In this document: piece after piece, positions 51,113 to 60,928 of the stretch
Layout of the letters: every line of letters begins with the position of its first letter
How positions within the stretch are numbered: the stretch's first letter is position 1
Assembly: GCF_030719035.1 (NCBI RefSeq)
Contig: NZ_CP132203.1
Span: forward strand, 186,001 to 250,000
Length of the DNA stretch: 64,000 bases
Reading direction: 5' to 3'
Source: Hahella sp. HNIBRBA332
GTDB lineage: Bacteria; Pseudomonadota; Gammaproteobacteria; Pseudomonadales; Oleiphilaceae
The notes under the pieces: model-generated
Databases searched by the model: none
The model's input: the letters and a program-made list of their open reading frames with translations, nothing else
What the model was told of the DNA's origin: nothing
Made by a program: the position numbers and the translations under genes

Positions 51113-51634
51113 TCAGTTCGCCGCCGGTGTTGAAGCTCGCTCGCTATATACCGCCAGACGATTGAGTATTTCTGTGGCGAGAAGCTTGTCCAGATCGTCG
51201 CGGATGCTGTTCTCTTCCTTTTCTTTGCCAAGCACGCTGAGCTTGTCATATTGGTAAGACTGGAACTGCTGTAGCGACGTTGGCTGAATCAACGGCTCGC
51301 CCTGTGCGTCGTTCAGGCTGAAAGTGACTTTGCGGGAAAGCTCATACTCTGCGGCATTGGCGCTGCTGTCCAGACTCACGGCGCGGCGGCTGTTTTCAAC
51401 GCCCCCTATCGCCAGGGTGGGAGCGTCCGTCCCTCCATCGCTGACTTGGACGGAGGCTTGCAACAAGCGATCGCGAACTTGTCCGCAGAGCACTCTGGCG
51501 TCGCCCTCCGGGCAGCTCAAGTTGAGCGCCTGGAGGGAAGGGGGGAGTTCCATCTGGCCGCGCAGGTGAAAGCCGCAGCCGCTGATGAGGAGGCTGGCCG
51601 CCCCCGCCAGGAGTAGTCTTATACCGGTTCGCAT
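51113..51634 (-). CDS. lptE: LPS-assembly lipoprotein LptE
   Basis: 173 residues. Lipoprotein signal with lipobox LISGC (Cys20) followed by GFHLRGQMELPPSLQ, the LptE signature. Plug and partner of LptD in the outer membrane. Four bases after leuS. Confidence 0.95.
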   Translation of the reverse strand: MRTGIRLLLAGAASLLISGCGFHLRGQMELPPSLQALNLSCPEGDARVLCGQVRDRLLQASVQVSDGGTDAPTLAIGGVENSRRAVSLDSSANAAEYELSRKVTFSLNDAQGEPLIQPTSLQQFQSYQYDKLSVLGKEKEENSIRDDLDKLLATEILNRLAVYSERASTPAAN

Positions 51635-51638
51635 CGCT

Positions 51639-54224
51639 TTACTTCACCACGATGTTGACCAGTTTCCCTGGTACAACAATGACTTTAACAACGGTCTTGT
51701 CTTCCATGAAGCGCTGAACGTTTTCATCATCGAACGCCAGTTTCTCAAGCTCATCTTTACTGGCGCTTGCCGCCGCCTGAATACGTGCGCGCAATTTTCC
51801 GTTCACCTGAACGACCAGCTCGATGCTGTCTTTCTCCAGCGCTTTTTCATCCAGTTTCGGCCAGGGAGCGTTCATGACGATGTCCTCATGTCCCAGCTCG
51901 CGCCACAATCCGTGGCTGATGTGGGGGACAATCGGAGCCAGTACTAATACCGCCGTCTCCAGCGCTTCCTGCACAACCGCCAAGCCTTGGGGAGAGTCGT
52001 CTTCGAAGCGACTTAATTCGTTCAATAACTCCATTACCATAGCGATGCCGGTGTTAATCGCCATGCGCTGATTAAACTCATCCGTCATCTTCTTGATGGT
52101 TTCATGAGTCTTCCGGCGTAGTGTGCGCTGGGTGTCGTTCAACTCAGCCACATTCAGGGGCGCGATCCCTTTCTTCTCAACGTGAGTGTGGACCAGTTTC
52201 CACAGACGGCGCAGGAATCGATGCTGTCCTTCAACGCCGGATTCTGACCACTCCAGAGATTGCTCCGGCGGCGCTGCGAACATCGTGAACAAGCGAACAG
52301 TGTCGGCGCCGTACTTATCAATCAACTCTTGCGGGTCAACACCGTTGTTCTTGGACTTGGACATTTTTTCCTTCGGTCCAATGATGACAGGCTGGCCATC
52401 TTCGATCAGGAAAGCCTTTGCCTGATTACTCTGCGTGTCGATCTCAACGCGGACATCCTTAGGGTTAAAATAGGTTTTCTTACCGGACGGGTCTTCGCGA
52501 TAGAAGGTTTCCGCGATCACCATGCCTTGACACAGCAACTTCTTGAACGGTTCGTCGCTGTCCACCAAACCTTCGTCACGCAACAATTTGTGGAAGAAGC
52601 GTGAGTACAGCAAGTGCAGAATGGCGTGCTCGATCCCGCCTACGTAGTAGTCTACAGGCAGCCAGTAGTTGGCGGCCGCAGGATCCAACATGGCGGACTC
52701 CAGGTTGGGGCAGCAGAAGCGCGCGTAATACCAGGAAGACTCCATAAAGGTGTCGAAGGTGTCGGTTTCCTGGGTGGCGGGCTGGCCGTTGTAACTGCGT
52801 TTGCTCCAGTTGGGATCGGCTTTAATGGGGGATTTGACGCCATCCATTTCCACGTCTTCCGGCAGCCTTACGGGAAGGTCTTCCAGAGGTACGGGAACTT
52901 CTGTTCCATCTTCCAATGTCATCATGGGGATGGGGGCGCCCCAGTAACGCTGACGGGATACGCCCCAATCCCGCAGACGATAGTTGATTTTTTTCTCGCC
53001 GATTCCCATGGCGGTCAACTTTGCAGCAACCGCATCGAAAGCTTCCTGAGAGGTCATGCCGGTAAACTCACCGGAGTTGACCAGGATGCCCTTTTCAGTA
53101 ATGGCTTTTTCCTGAATATCCATCTCGTCGGCGTCGATGACGGAAATAACCTGCTTGATGGGCAAGCCATATTTCAGCGCAAACTCGTGGTCGCGTTCAT
53201 CGTGACCAGGAACTGACATGACTGCGCCTGAACCGTAGTCCATCAAAACAAAGTTAGCGACCCAAATGGGCGCAGGTTCGTTTGTAAGCGGGTGAATAAC
53301 GAAAAAGCCAGTGTCCATGCCGCGCTTTTCCATCGTGGCCATGTCCGCTTCCGCGACTTTGGTGTTTTTGCACTCGTCCAGGAACTTCGCCAGCTCAGGA
53401 TTATTGGCGGCGGCTTCCAGCGCTAACGGGTGTTGTGGTGCGATAGCGACGTAAGTCACGCCCATAATGGTGTCAGGGCGTGTGGTGTATACCAGCAGGT
53501 CGCCATCGTGGTCTTTCAGCTTGAAGTGGAACTCAACCCCTTCAGACTTGTTGATCCAGTTGCGCTGCATGGTTTTGACCTGTTCGGGCCAATTCTCCAG
53601 CTTGTCCAGATCATTGAGCAGTTGTTCGGCGTAATCCGTGATCTTAATGAACCATTGCGGGATTTCGCGACGCTCTACAACGGCCCCGGAGCGCCAGCCC
53701 CTGCCGTCGATAACCTGCTCATTGGCTAATACTGTTTCGTCCACCGGATCCCAGTTGACCGTGGACATTTTTTTGTAGACCAGCCCTTTTTCGTAAAGGC
53801 GGGTGAAGAACCATTGCTCCCATTTGTAATATTCAGGGCGGCAAGTGGCCAACTCGCGATTCCAGTCATAACCGAAGCCCAACAGCTTCAACTGGTTTTT
53901 CATGTAGGCGATGTTTTCGTAAGTCCACTTGGCCGGCGCGACGTTGTTTTTCAACGCGGCGTTTTCCGCCGGCAGACCGAATGCGTCCCAGCCCATGGGC
54001 TGGAGAACGTTCTTACCCTGCATCCGCTGGTAGCGGGAGATGACGTCGCCGATGGTGTAGTTACGGACATGTCCCATGTGGAGCTTGCCGCTGGGGTAGG
54101 GGAACATGGATAGGCAGTAGAACTTCTCTTTGCCTGGCTCCTCGTCCACTTTGAATGCATCGGTTTCTTCCCAGAACTTTTGCGCTTCCTGCTCAACTTT
54201 TTTCGGGTGGTACAGTTCTTCCAT
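51639..54224 (-). CDS. leuS: Leucyl-tRNA synthetase
   Basis: 861 residues. HIGH motif in PYPSGKLHMGHVRNY, KMSKS in KEKMSKSKNNG, and the CP1 editing domain with TTRPDTIMGVTYVA and GHDERD. First gene of leuS-lptE-holA. The upstream 250 bases contain no leader peptide I can support. Confidence 0.98.
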   Translation of the reverse strand: MEELYHPKKVEQEAQKFWEETDAFKVDEEPGKEKFYCLSMFPYPSGKLHMGHVRNYTIGDVISRYQRMQGKNVLQPMGWDAFGLPAENAALKNNVAPAKWTYENIAYMKNQLKLLGFGYDWNRELATCRPEYYKWEQWFFTRLYEKGLVYKKMSTVNWDPVDETVLANEQVIDGRGWRSGAVVERREIPQWFIKITDYAEQLLNDLDKLENWPEQVKTMQRNWINKSEGVEFHFKLKDHDGDLLVYTTRPDTIMGVTYVAIAPQHPLALEAAANNPELAKFLDECKNTKVAEADMATMEKRGMDTGFFVIHPLTNEPAPIWVANFVLMDYGSGAVMSVPGHDERDHEFALKYGLPIKQVISVIDADEMDIQEKAITEKGILVNSGEFTGMTSQEAFDAVAAKLTAMGIGEKKINYRLRDWGVSRQRYWGAPIPMMTLEDGTEVPVPLEDLPVRLPEDVEMDGVKSPIKADPNWSKRSYNGQPATQETDTFDTFMESSWYYARFCCPNLESAMLDPAAANYWLPVDYYVGGIEHAILHLLYSRFFHKLLRDEGLVDSDEPFKKLLCQGMVIAETFYREDPSGKKTYFNPKDVRVEIDTQSNQAKAFLIEDGQPVIIGPKEKMSKSKNNGVDPQELIDKYGADTVRLFTMFAAPPEQSLEWSESGVEGQHRFLRRLWKLVHTHVEKKGIAPLNVAELNDTQRTLRRKTHETIKKMTDEFNQRMAINTGIAMVMELLNELSRFEDDSPQGLAVVQEALETAVLVLAPIVPHISHGLWRELGHEDIVMNAPWPKLDEKALEKDSIELVVQVNGKLRARIQAAASASKDELEKLAFDDENVQRFMEDKTVVKVIVVPGKLVNIVVK

Positions 54225-54363
54225 CGGTCGTCTTTTTTCGCCTGATCGCTTTAATTAAGGTTTATCGCCCCGGATCAAAAACGTCGGCTTGCAAGCGTGA
54301 CATAATCCTTACTGATGGACTCTGCGTTGGCAAGGCGCTGGGGCGTGTAAACACAATGGGTTA

Positions 54364-54382
54364 ATGGCGGACTTTCCGCCAT
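54364..54382. repeat. Inverted repeat between leuS and the zinc-ribbon gene
   Basis: ATGGCGG, ACTTT, CCGCCAT: perfect 7-bp arms in the 250-bp divergent region. Followed by GAAAGCC, no T-run; possible operator or hairpin. Confidence 0.35.
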
Positions 54383-54474
54383 GAAAGCCGTTTATTCTAA
54401 CCTAATAGTGTTGACTACAGATAGGGTTGGAGTAGGGTTGAAAACAAGATCTCGCATATCCGGGAGGTTAAGGT

Positions 54475-55047
54475 ATGAAGCAGGAGGATAAAGCGCCTGA
54501 ACATGTCGTGCAGGCGTACAACAATATTCTGCAGCGCGTTGAGAAATCTCTCGCTGATGTTGAAGTGAAGACATGGGAGGCCGTTAAGCAGGAGATTGAT
54601 CAGGCTGTTGAGTTTGAGCAGGGGCTGGCGAAACTGACCAAGGAGGAATGGAACCTCCTGGAAGCCTACGTCAAACGCGACATGAAAGAGCTTTACCACT
54701 TTGTTGCAGAAACTGGTAAAGGGTTGCGTGAGTGGTTGCGGTTTGACCTTGACCTGATTGAGCAACGCATCGGCGGCGCACTCTTATCTATCGCAGATAA
54801 AACCCTGGTGGATTTGGAAAAGCTGGACTATCAACTGCACCATGATCCGGGAACTTATGTTGCAGGAGAGGTCGCTTGCCCTGGCGTACTAAAATGCGAC
54901 CAGTGCGGCAAGATGGTTTGTTTGGTGGAAACCTCGCATATCGACAGCTGTCACCGGTGTCAGGGTATTTATTTTCAGCGCCTTACTTCCCGATGGCCAT
55001 ACGAGCCGGAGCTTGAGGGAGAGGGGGATGAGGAAGGCAGGGGCTAG
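54475..55047 (+). CDS. DUF1451 zinc-ribbon protein (YbeL-like)
   Basis: 190 residues: charged helical N-terminal region (1-140) and a C-terminal zinc ribbon with CDQCGK and CHRCQG. Family function unknown. GGGAGG RBS. Its TAG stop and the lnt stop on the other strand share the palindrome CTAG. Confidence 0.88.
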   Translation: MKQEDKAPEHVVQAYNNILQRVEKSLADVEVKTWEAVKQEIDQAVEFEQGLAKLTKEEWNLLEAYVKRDMKELYHFVAETGKGLREWLRFDLDLIEQRIGGALLSIADKTLVDLEKLDYQLHHDPGTYVAGEVACPGVLKCDQCGKMVCLVETSHIDSCHRCQGIYFQRLTSRWPYEPELEGEGDEEGRG

Positions 55048-56585
55048 CCTGCCTGCTCCATCGCGACGGCGGGCGCCTCGTTCTGCTCGCGCCGTCCCCA
55101 CATCAAAGCGCCGGCCAGTATGAGGGCTGCGATGATCAGGATTGGCCAGGATCCCAGACGGGAGAACGGCGTGGCCCCGTGACGCAGCTCCACCGTTCCG
55201 CTCAAAGTGGTCGCCTGGAACTGCGGCGCCCGGGAGGCGAGGCGGCCGTGTGGATCGATAATGGCGGTAATGCCGTTGTTGGTGGAGCGCAGCATGAACT
55301 TGTCATTCTCCAGTGCTCTCATCTGTGCGATCTGGAGATGCTGATGCGGTCCGATGGATGCGCCGAACCAGCTATCATTGCTAACGGTCACCAACAGCTC
55401 AGGTTGTTGCGCCAGCTCTGCGACAAAGTCTGGGTACACGACCTCATAGCAGATGAAAGGCATCAGGGTTGCGTCCCGGAAACGGATCGGGGCCTGTGTT
55501 GGTGAACCTTTTTGCATGCTGGACATGGGCAAATTGAAGAAGTCGATGAGCCCGCGAAGCCATGACTCCAAGGGGACGTATTCGCCAAAGGGCACCAGTT
55601 TTTGCTTGTTGTATGAGCCTTCGCCCTGGCCGAGTGCAATAAAGCTGTTGTAAACATTTATCCTGGCGTTTTCGCCTCTGTCCGCGCTAAGAATGCCCAT
55701 CATCAAGGCGGCGCTGTTTTCCTTGGCTTGCTTGTCCAGTTGTTTAAGTAGCGGTCCCGCCTGGCTGCTGAAATAAGGGAGTGCGGTTTCTGGCCAAATA
55801 ATCAGGTCGCTGTCCCAGAGTGGTTCGGTGAGAGCCAGATAAGTCTCTGTAATCACATCACGATTCTCGCGAAGCCATTTAACTTCCTGCGCAATGTTCG
55901 CCTGTACCATGCTGACCTGAATGGGTTCACCTCGTGGAGTCGTCCATTCAATTTGCTGTAATAAGGCCCCGCCACCCCAGGCTCCGACGATTAACGTTGC
56001 GGCGTAGGCGAGGGTGGTCAAAGATTTACGGTTACGATAGCTGAGGTTTAAGGCGTGGCAGGTCAACCACAACAAAAAGGCCACGCCATAGACGCCCAGT
56101 ATTGGCGCCCAGCCAGCCAGTGGCGTTTCGATAAAGGCGACGCCCAGAAACAACCAGGGGAAGCCTGTGAGTAGCCAGGACCTGACCCATTCGAACAAAA
56201 CCCACATGGCGATAAAAATAAGTCCTTCCAGACCTGGCGATAGACGCCTTCGAGTCAGGCGGGCGGTTATCGCAAATTGTAGCAGGGGAAATAAGGCGAT
56301 GCCGGCGACAAAGGCGGCGGTCAGGATAAAGGCGAGCACTGAGCTGGCGTTGCCGTGTTCATGGATGCTGACGTAAACCCAGGAAGCGCCGGAGCCAAAC
56401 AGCCCGAGACCAAACGCCCAGCCTTGCGCCAGAGCCTGCTTGACCTTGCCGAACTGAAATACGCTCAGCAGGATCAAGGCAGCGGGAAAGGCGCAGAACC
56501 ATAGGTTGTAGGGGGCGAAACAAAGAGTAAACAATCCCCCTGCAGCAGCCGGAGCAACCCAGTTTCTTAGTAAAGCGGACCTCAT
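55044..56585 (-). CDS. lnt: Apolipoprotein N-acyltransferase
   Basis: 513 residues: six to seven N-terminal membrane helices and a periplasmic nitrilase-like domain. The catalytic triad is visible as Glu in IIWPETALPYF, Lys in KQKLVPFGEY and Cys in MPFICYEVVYP. Adds the third acyl chain to lipoproteins. Its start overlaps the corC stop by four bases. Confidence 0.96.
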   Translation of the reverse strand: MRSALLRNWVAPAAAGGLFTLCFAPYNLWFCAFPAALILLSVFQFGKVKQALAQGWAFGLGLFGSGASWVYVSIHEHGNASSVLAFILTAAFVAGIALFPLLQFAITARLTRRRLSPGLEGLIFIAMWVLFEWVRSWLLTGFPWLFLGVAFIETPLAGWAPILGVYGVAFLLWLTCHALNLSYRNRKSLTTLAYAATLIVGAWGGGALLQQIEWTTPRGEPIQVSMVQANIAQEVKWLRENRDVITETYLALTEPLWDSDLIIWPETALPYFSSQAGPLLKQLDKQAKENSAALMMGILSADRGENARINVYNSFIALGQGEGSYNKQKLVPFGEYVPLESWLRGLIDFFNLPMSSMQKGSPTQAPIRFRDATLMPFICYEVVYPDFVAELAQQPELLVTVSNDSWFGASIGPHQHLQIAQMRALENDKFMLRSTNNGITAIIDPHGRLASRAPQFQATTLSGTVELRHGATPFSRLGSWPILIIAALILAGALMWGRREQNEAPAVAMEQAG

Positions 56586-57424
56586 GCCGTACGGCTGACC
56601 TGAATCAGACGAATCTGGCGGCTGTCCGCATTGAGTATCTTAATGTCGAAGCCATTGAAGGAGACTGTTTCACCCCGTTTGGGCAGGCGTCCAAACTGCT
56701 TGATGACCAGTCCGCCGATCGTGTCGAACTCTTCTTCGTCCAGGTTGGTGGTGAAGTATTCATTAAACTCTTCCACTGGCGTCAGCGCTTTGACGACATA
56801 TTGGTTGTGGCCGGTGCACTTGATGAGGCTTTCTTCGTCGAAGTCATGTTCATCTTCAATTTCGCCTACTATCTGTTCAAGCACGTCCTCAATGGTCACC
56901 AGGCCGGCTACGCCACCGTATTCGTCCACCACAATCGCCATGTGATTGCGGTTTTCCTTGAATTCTTTCAGCAACTGATTCAGGCGCTTACTCTCTGGAA
57001 TAAACCAGACTGGGCGCAGAATGTCCTGAACCTTGCTTTTGTTTAATTCGTTTTTCAGCGCCAGTCCAAGCAAGTCCTTGGCCAGTAGAATGCCTACTAC
57101 TTCGTCTTTGGATTCACCGATGACAGGGTAGCGGGAATGAGCGGACTCAAGCAGCTCATCCATGTATTCCTGGGGGCTTTGGGAAGCCTTGACGACGCTC
57201 ATTTGAGCGCGAGGAATCATGATTTCCCTGACCTGCATGTCGGTGACCTGCATGGCGCCCTCGATCAGGCTTAGGGAGTCGGGGTCTATAATGTTGCGGT
57301 TTTCCGCTTCCCGCATAATCTGCAGGAGTTCTTCCTTGTTTTGCGGTTCATCGGAAAAGGCCTGGGTTATACGGTCAAGCCATGAGCGAGAGATTTGCTG
57401 GCTACCCGAATGATCGTCACTCAT
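56582..57424 (-). CDS. corC: CBS-domain transporter-associated protein CorC
   Basis: 280 residues: two CBS domains (from MQVTDMQVREIMIPRAQM through DEYGGVAGLVTIEDVLEQIVGEI) and a C-terminal CorC/HlyC domain. Linked to magnesium/cobalt efflux. Part of the conserved miaB-phoH-ybeY-corC-lnt string. Confidence 0.93.
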   Translation of the reverse strand: MSDDHSGSQQISRSWLDRITQAFSDEPQNKEELLQIMREAENRNIIDPDSLSLIEGAMQVTDMQVREIMIPRAQMSVVKASQSPQEYMDELLESAHSRYPVIGESKDEVVGILLAKDLLGLALKNELNKSKVQDILRPVWFIPESKRLNQLLKEFKENRNHMAIVVDEYGGVAGLVTIEDVLEQIVGEIEDEHDFDEESLIKCTGHNQYVVKALTPVEEFNEYFTTNLDEEEFDTIGGLVIKQFGRLPKRGETVSFNGFDIKILNADSRQIRLIQVSRTA

Positions 57425-57434
57425 TGATGTTGTG

Positions 57435-57905
57435 TTACCCTTCAGCTAACGAACTGTTGGTGGCGTAGGGAGGGGGAAAGCCCAGACTGGTCACCAGTTC
57501 TGTTTCGAGACTTTCCATAACCTCTGCTTCTTCGTCAATTATATGGTCGTACCCCTGTAAATGCAGCATCCCATGAATGACCATATGAGCCCAGTGCGCA
57601 GCGGCGGTTTTTTGTTGTTCAACGGCTTCGCTGAACACCACCGGGGCGCAAATAACCAAGTCGCCCAACAAGGGCAAAGTTAATCCAGGCGGGTTTTCAA
57701 AAGGGAAGGACAGGACGTTGGTCGGCTTGTCTTTGCCGCGATACTGCGCGTTCAGCTCCTGGCTTTCCTCCGCGTCAACAATGCGGATGGTCACCTCATG
57801 GTCGCCCGCTTCGCGCAGGGCTGCTTGCGCCCACAGAATCAGCTGTTCTTCACTTGGAAGGTCAGCCTCTTCCGAGGCTATCTGGATATCGACGTCGAGA
57901 CTCAT
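57435..57905 (-). CDS. ybeY: Endoribonuclease YbeY
   Basis: 156 residues with the zinc site HGMLHLQGYDH. Processes 16S rRNA 3' end and takes part in ribosome quality control. Ten bases upstream of corC. Confidence 0.96.
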   Translation of the reverse strand: MSLDVDIQIASEEADLPSEEQLILWAQAALREAGDHEVTIRIVDAEESQELNAQYRGKDKPTNVLSFPFENPPGLTLPLLGDLVICAPVVFSEAVEQQKTAAAHWAHMVIHGMLHLQGYDHIIDEEAEVMESLETELVTSLGFPPPYATNSSLAEG

Positions 57906-57960
57906 AAACTGCTTTATTTAAATGCGTTTGCTTCGTTTATATGGGCTTCGGCGACGATTT

Positions 57961-58929
57961 TCAAATGGAATTTTTGTTAAATGCTTCGTACGCATCAACA
58001 ATTCTTTGTACAAGCGGGTGGCGCACTACGTCTTTACTCAGAAAATTGGTGACGCTGACGCCTTTAACGTCCTCTAGCACCCTCAATGCTTGAACCAAGC
58101 CGGAGGGGACGCCTTTCGGAAGGTCGACCTGGGTGGGATCCCCGGTAACTACTGCGGTTGAGCCGAATCCAATCCGGGTCAGGAACATCTTCATCTGCTC
58201 TGGCGTGGTGTTCTGGCTTTCATCCAGGATGATGAAGGCGTTGTTCAACGTGCGGCCGCGCATAAAGGCCAGCGGCGCAATTTCGATCAGCCCTTTCTCC
58301 AGCAGCCGATTGACCTGCTCGAAACCGAACATCTCGTATAACGCGTCGTACAGAGGGCGTAGATAAGGGTCGACTTTCTGAGCCAGGTCGCCGGGCAGGA
58401 ATCCGAGCTTTTCCCCCGCTTCAACCGCAGGGCGCACCAGCAGAATGCGCTTCACCTGGTCATCGGCCAGCGCTTGCGCTGCGCAAGCGACCGCCAGGTA
58501 AGTCTTGCCTGTGCCTGCAGGGCCGACGCCAAAGTTGATGTCGTGCTGCAGGACGGACTTTACATAGTGGATCTGGTTTTGACCGCGTGGCCGGATATGT
58601 AGCTTGGGCGTACGGATAACAACACCGCCGGAAGAGCCGCTTGCGTCATCCTCTTCTTCGGCCCCGGATTCGCGAATAAACAGATGTACTGTGTCGGGCT
58701 CGATGGATGTGGACGCTTCGGTTTCCCTGTAAATGTGACGGATGATTTCCGCCGCTGCCTGGGCGTTCTTTTCTTCCCCAAACAGAGTGAAGGCATGTCC
58801 GCGGTAGGCGACGCGCACCTTCAGGCGGCGTTCGATTAAGCGCAGGTTCTCATCAAACTGCCCACATAGCGCTTGCAGTCTGATGGGGTCAGCAGGTTCC
58901 AGCTTAAAGCTGATGGCTGGTTCGTTCAA
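57961..58929 (-). CDS. ybeZ: PhoH-like ATPase (YbeZ)
   Basis: 322 residues with Walker A GPAGTGKTYLA and Walker B FIILDESQNTT. An N-terminal KH-like region (about 10-75) precedes the ATPase. Works with YbeY in RNA metabolism. Followed by ybeY after 55 bases. Confidence 0.94.
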   Translation of the reverse strand: MNEPAISFKLEPADPIRLQALCGQFDENLRLIERRLKVRVAYRGHAFTLFGEEKNAQAAAEIIRHIYRETEASTSIEPDTVHLFIRESGAEEEDDASGSSGGVVIRTPKLHIRPRGQNQIHYVKSVLQHDINFGVGPAGTGKTYLAVACAAQALADDQVKRILLVRPAVEAGEKLGFLPGDLAQKVDPYLRPLYDALYEMFGFEQVNRLLEKGLIEIAPLAFMRGRTLNNAFIILDESQNTTPEQMKMFLTRIGFGSTAVVTGDPTQVDLPKGVPSGLVQALRVLEDVKGVSVTNFLSKDVVRHPLVQRIVDAYEAFNKNSI

Positions 58930-58965
58930 AATATATCGCCTGATAGTGTGATACGGGCCTGTGGC

Positions 58966-60306
58966 TTAATAGTCCAGGCCATCAACGCGTTCGCCGCGCA
59001 GTGAATTGGGCAGGGCCGCAGTGATGGTTACATCGACAAAGCGTCCAATAATGTCATGACTGTCGCTACGGAAGTTCACCACGCGGTTGTTTTCGGTGCG
59101 CCCCTGTAGTTCGCCGGGGTCTTTCTTGGATACGCCAGTCACCAAAATACGCTGGGTGGAGCCGACCATTTTGCGGCTGATGTCCTGTGCGAATTGCAAG
59201 ATGCGCTGCTGCAGGATCGCCAGGCGCTGCTTCTTGGCCTCTTCGGAGACATTGTCCTCCAGGTTCGCGGCGGGAGTACCCGGGCGAGCGCTGTAGACGA
59301 AACTGAATGAGTGGTCAAAGCCTATCTCATTGATCAGATTCATGGTCTCCTCGAAATCCGCATCTGTTTCCCCAGGGAAGCCAACAATGAAGTCAGAGGA
59401 CAGGCTGATGTCGGGACGAATCTCACGCAAGCGACGCAGCTTGTCTGTGTACTCGGCGACCGTATGGCCGCGCTTCATCAGGTTCAGTATGCGGTCTGAG
59501 CCGCTTTGCACGGGTAAGTGCAGGTGGCTAACCAGTTTGGGAACGCTGGCGTAGACTTCAATAAGCGAGTCGGAAAACTCGACCGGGTGTGAAGTGGTGT
59601 AGCGGATGCGGTCAATGCCGTCGATGGAGGCTACATAAGTGATCAGTTCCGCCAAATCCATGTAATCGCCATCGTGAGTCAGTCCACGGTAAGCGTTGAC
59701 GTTCTGCCCGAGCAAATTGACTTCACGCACGCCTTGTCCGGCCAAGTGCGCGATTTCTGCAATCACGTCGTCCACAGGGCGGCTGACTTCTTCGCCGCGG
59801 GTGTAAGGCACCACGCAGAATGTGCAGTACTTGCTGCAGCCTTCCATAATGGATACGAATGCGCTGGCGCCCTCGCTGCTGGGCATGGGCAGGCGGTCGA
59901 ATTTTTCAATTTCTGGGAATGTGACGTCCACCATGGGGATCTTTTGATGGGCGACGGAGTTGACCATTTCCGGCAGGCGGTGCAGGGTTTGAGGGCCAAA
60001 CACCATATCCACGTAAGGCGCGCGGTCTCGAATAGCGTCGCCTTCCTGGCTGGCGACGCAGCCGCCGACGCCGATCAGCAGATTAGGATTCTTTTCTTTC
60101 AGCGATTTCCAGCGACCTAACTGATGAAACACTTTCTCCTGGGCTTTTTCCCGGATAGAGCAGGTGTTCAGCAGTAAAATGTCCGCCTCATCGGGGTTGT
60201 CGGTGAGTTCAACGCTATGACTCTCACCTAATAAGTCAGCCATGCGCGAGGAGTCATACTCGTTCATCTGACAGCCATAGGTTTTAATAAAGAGTTTTTG
60301 CGCCAT
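58966..60306 (-). CDS. miaB: tRNA methylthiotransferase MiaB
   Basis: 446 residues: UPF0004 domain (KTYGCQMNEYDS), radical-SAM motif CSKYCTFCVVPYTRG, and C-terminal TRAM domain. Converts the i6A product of MiaA to ms2i6A. First gene of the leftward operon. Confidence 0.97.
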   Translation of the reverse strand: MAQKLFIKTYGCQMNEYDSSRMADLLGESHSVELTDNPDEADILLLNTCSIREKAQEKVFHQLGRWKSLKEKNPNLLIGVGGCVASQEGDAIRDRAPYVDMVFGPQTLHRLPEMVNSVAHQKIPMVDVTFPEIEKFDRLPMPSSEGASAFVSIMEGCSKYCTFCVVPYTRGEEVSRPVDDVIAEIAHLAGQGVREVNLLGQNVNAYRGLTHDGDYMDLAELITYVASIDGIDRIRYTTSHPVEFSDSLIEVYASVPKLVSHLHLPVQSGSDRILNLMKRGHTVAEYTDKLRRLREIRPDISLSSDFIVGFPGETDADFEETMNLINEIGFDHSFSFVYSARPGTPAANLEDNVSEEAKKQRLAILQQRILQFAQDISRKMVGSTQRILVTGVSKKDPGELQGRTENNRVVNFRSDSHDIIGRFVDVTITAALPNSLRGERVDGLDY

Positions 60307-60528
60307 TCAAAACCACCCGAAGAATCTGCGAACTTAAAAATTGGGACCGCGTATTATACGTTTTAGGCGGGCGGTAGTGTAGGGGGACGTTCAAAAAGTT
60401 AGCAATATGGGCTCCAGAGCGCATTGGCGGCTGTGATATGATTGCGCCGGGTTTCAGCATTTCCCTTTGTTCTTAAGGCTTTTAAGGCCGAAGCGGATAG
60501 TTGAGCGATTGAATTTACAGGTGTGTTT

Positions 60529-60864
60529 ATGTCGAATAAGACGAGTAAAAAAGTTTTTCGGGTCGTTTACTTTAATCAGGATGAGGTATTCGAGCTGTAT
60601 GCGAGTAAAGTCTATTCCAGTGAACTGTATGGGTTTATAGAGGTGGAAAACTGGTTGTTCGGTGAGCGCTCCCAGCTATTGGTCGATCCTGCGGAAGAGA
60701 AACTCAAAGGGGAGTTTGCGGGAGTAAGCCGTTCTTTCATTCCTATGACGTCCATTATCCGCATCGATGAAGTAGAACAGCAGGGAGCTGCTAAAATCTC
60801 CTCGGGCAAATCTGGTGGAACGGTGGCCAGCTTTCCACGTCCTCCGGTAAAGACCGACCGCTAA
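60529..60864 (+). CDS. DUF1820 family protein
   Basis: 111 residues from ATG 60529 (CAGG seven bases upstream; GTG 60523 is an alternative). FRVVYFNQDEVFELYA and YGFIEVENWLFGE mark the DUF1820 family, of unknown function and common in Pseudomonas relatives. No membrane segment. Divergent from miaB. Confidence 0.88.
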   Translation: MSNKTSKKVFRVVYFNQDEVFELYASKVYSSELYGFIEVENWLFGERSQLLVDPAEEKLKGEFAGVSRSFIPMTSIIRIDEVEQQGAAKISSGKSGGTVASFPRPPVKTDR

Positions 60865-60871
60865 TTTGGTT

Positions 60872-60897
60872 GACGGCGCAGAGCTTCTGTCGCCGTC
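60872..60897. terminator. Hairpin between DUF1820 and yejK
   Basis: Stem GACGGCG-CAGA/TCTG-CGCCGTC with one bulged T and loop GCT, in the gap between convergent genes. T-run is weak. Confidence 0.55.
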
Positions 60898-60928
60898 ATT
60901 ACTCCTCTCGCAGGCGTATTCTCGCCGC

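Noticed and set aside
54225..54474. Leader peptide or T-box-like element for leuS
   Set aside because: No leucine-rich short frame with a following terminator/antiterminator could be seen, and T-boxes are not expected in this group.
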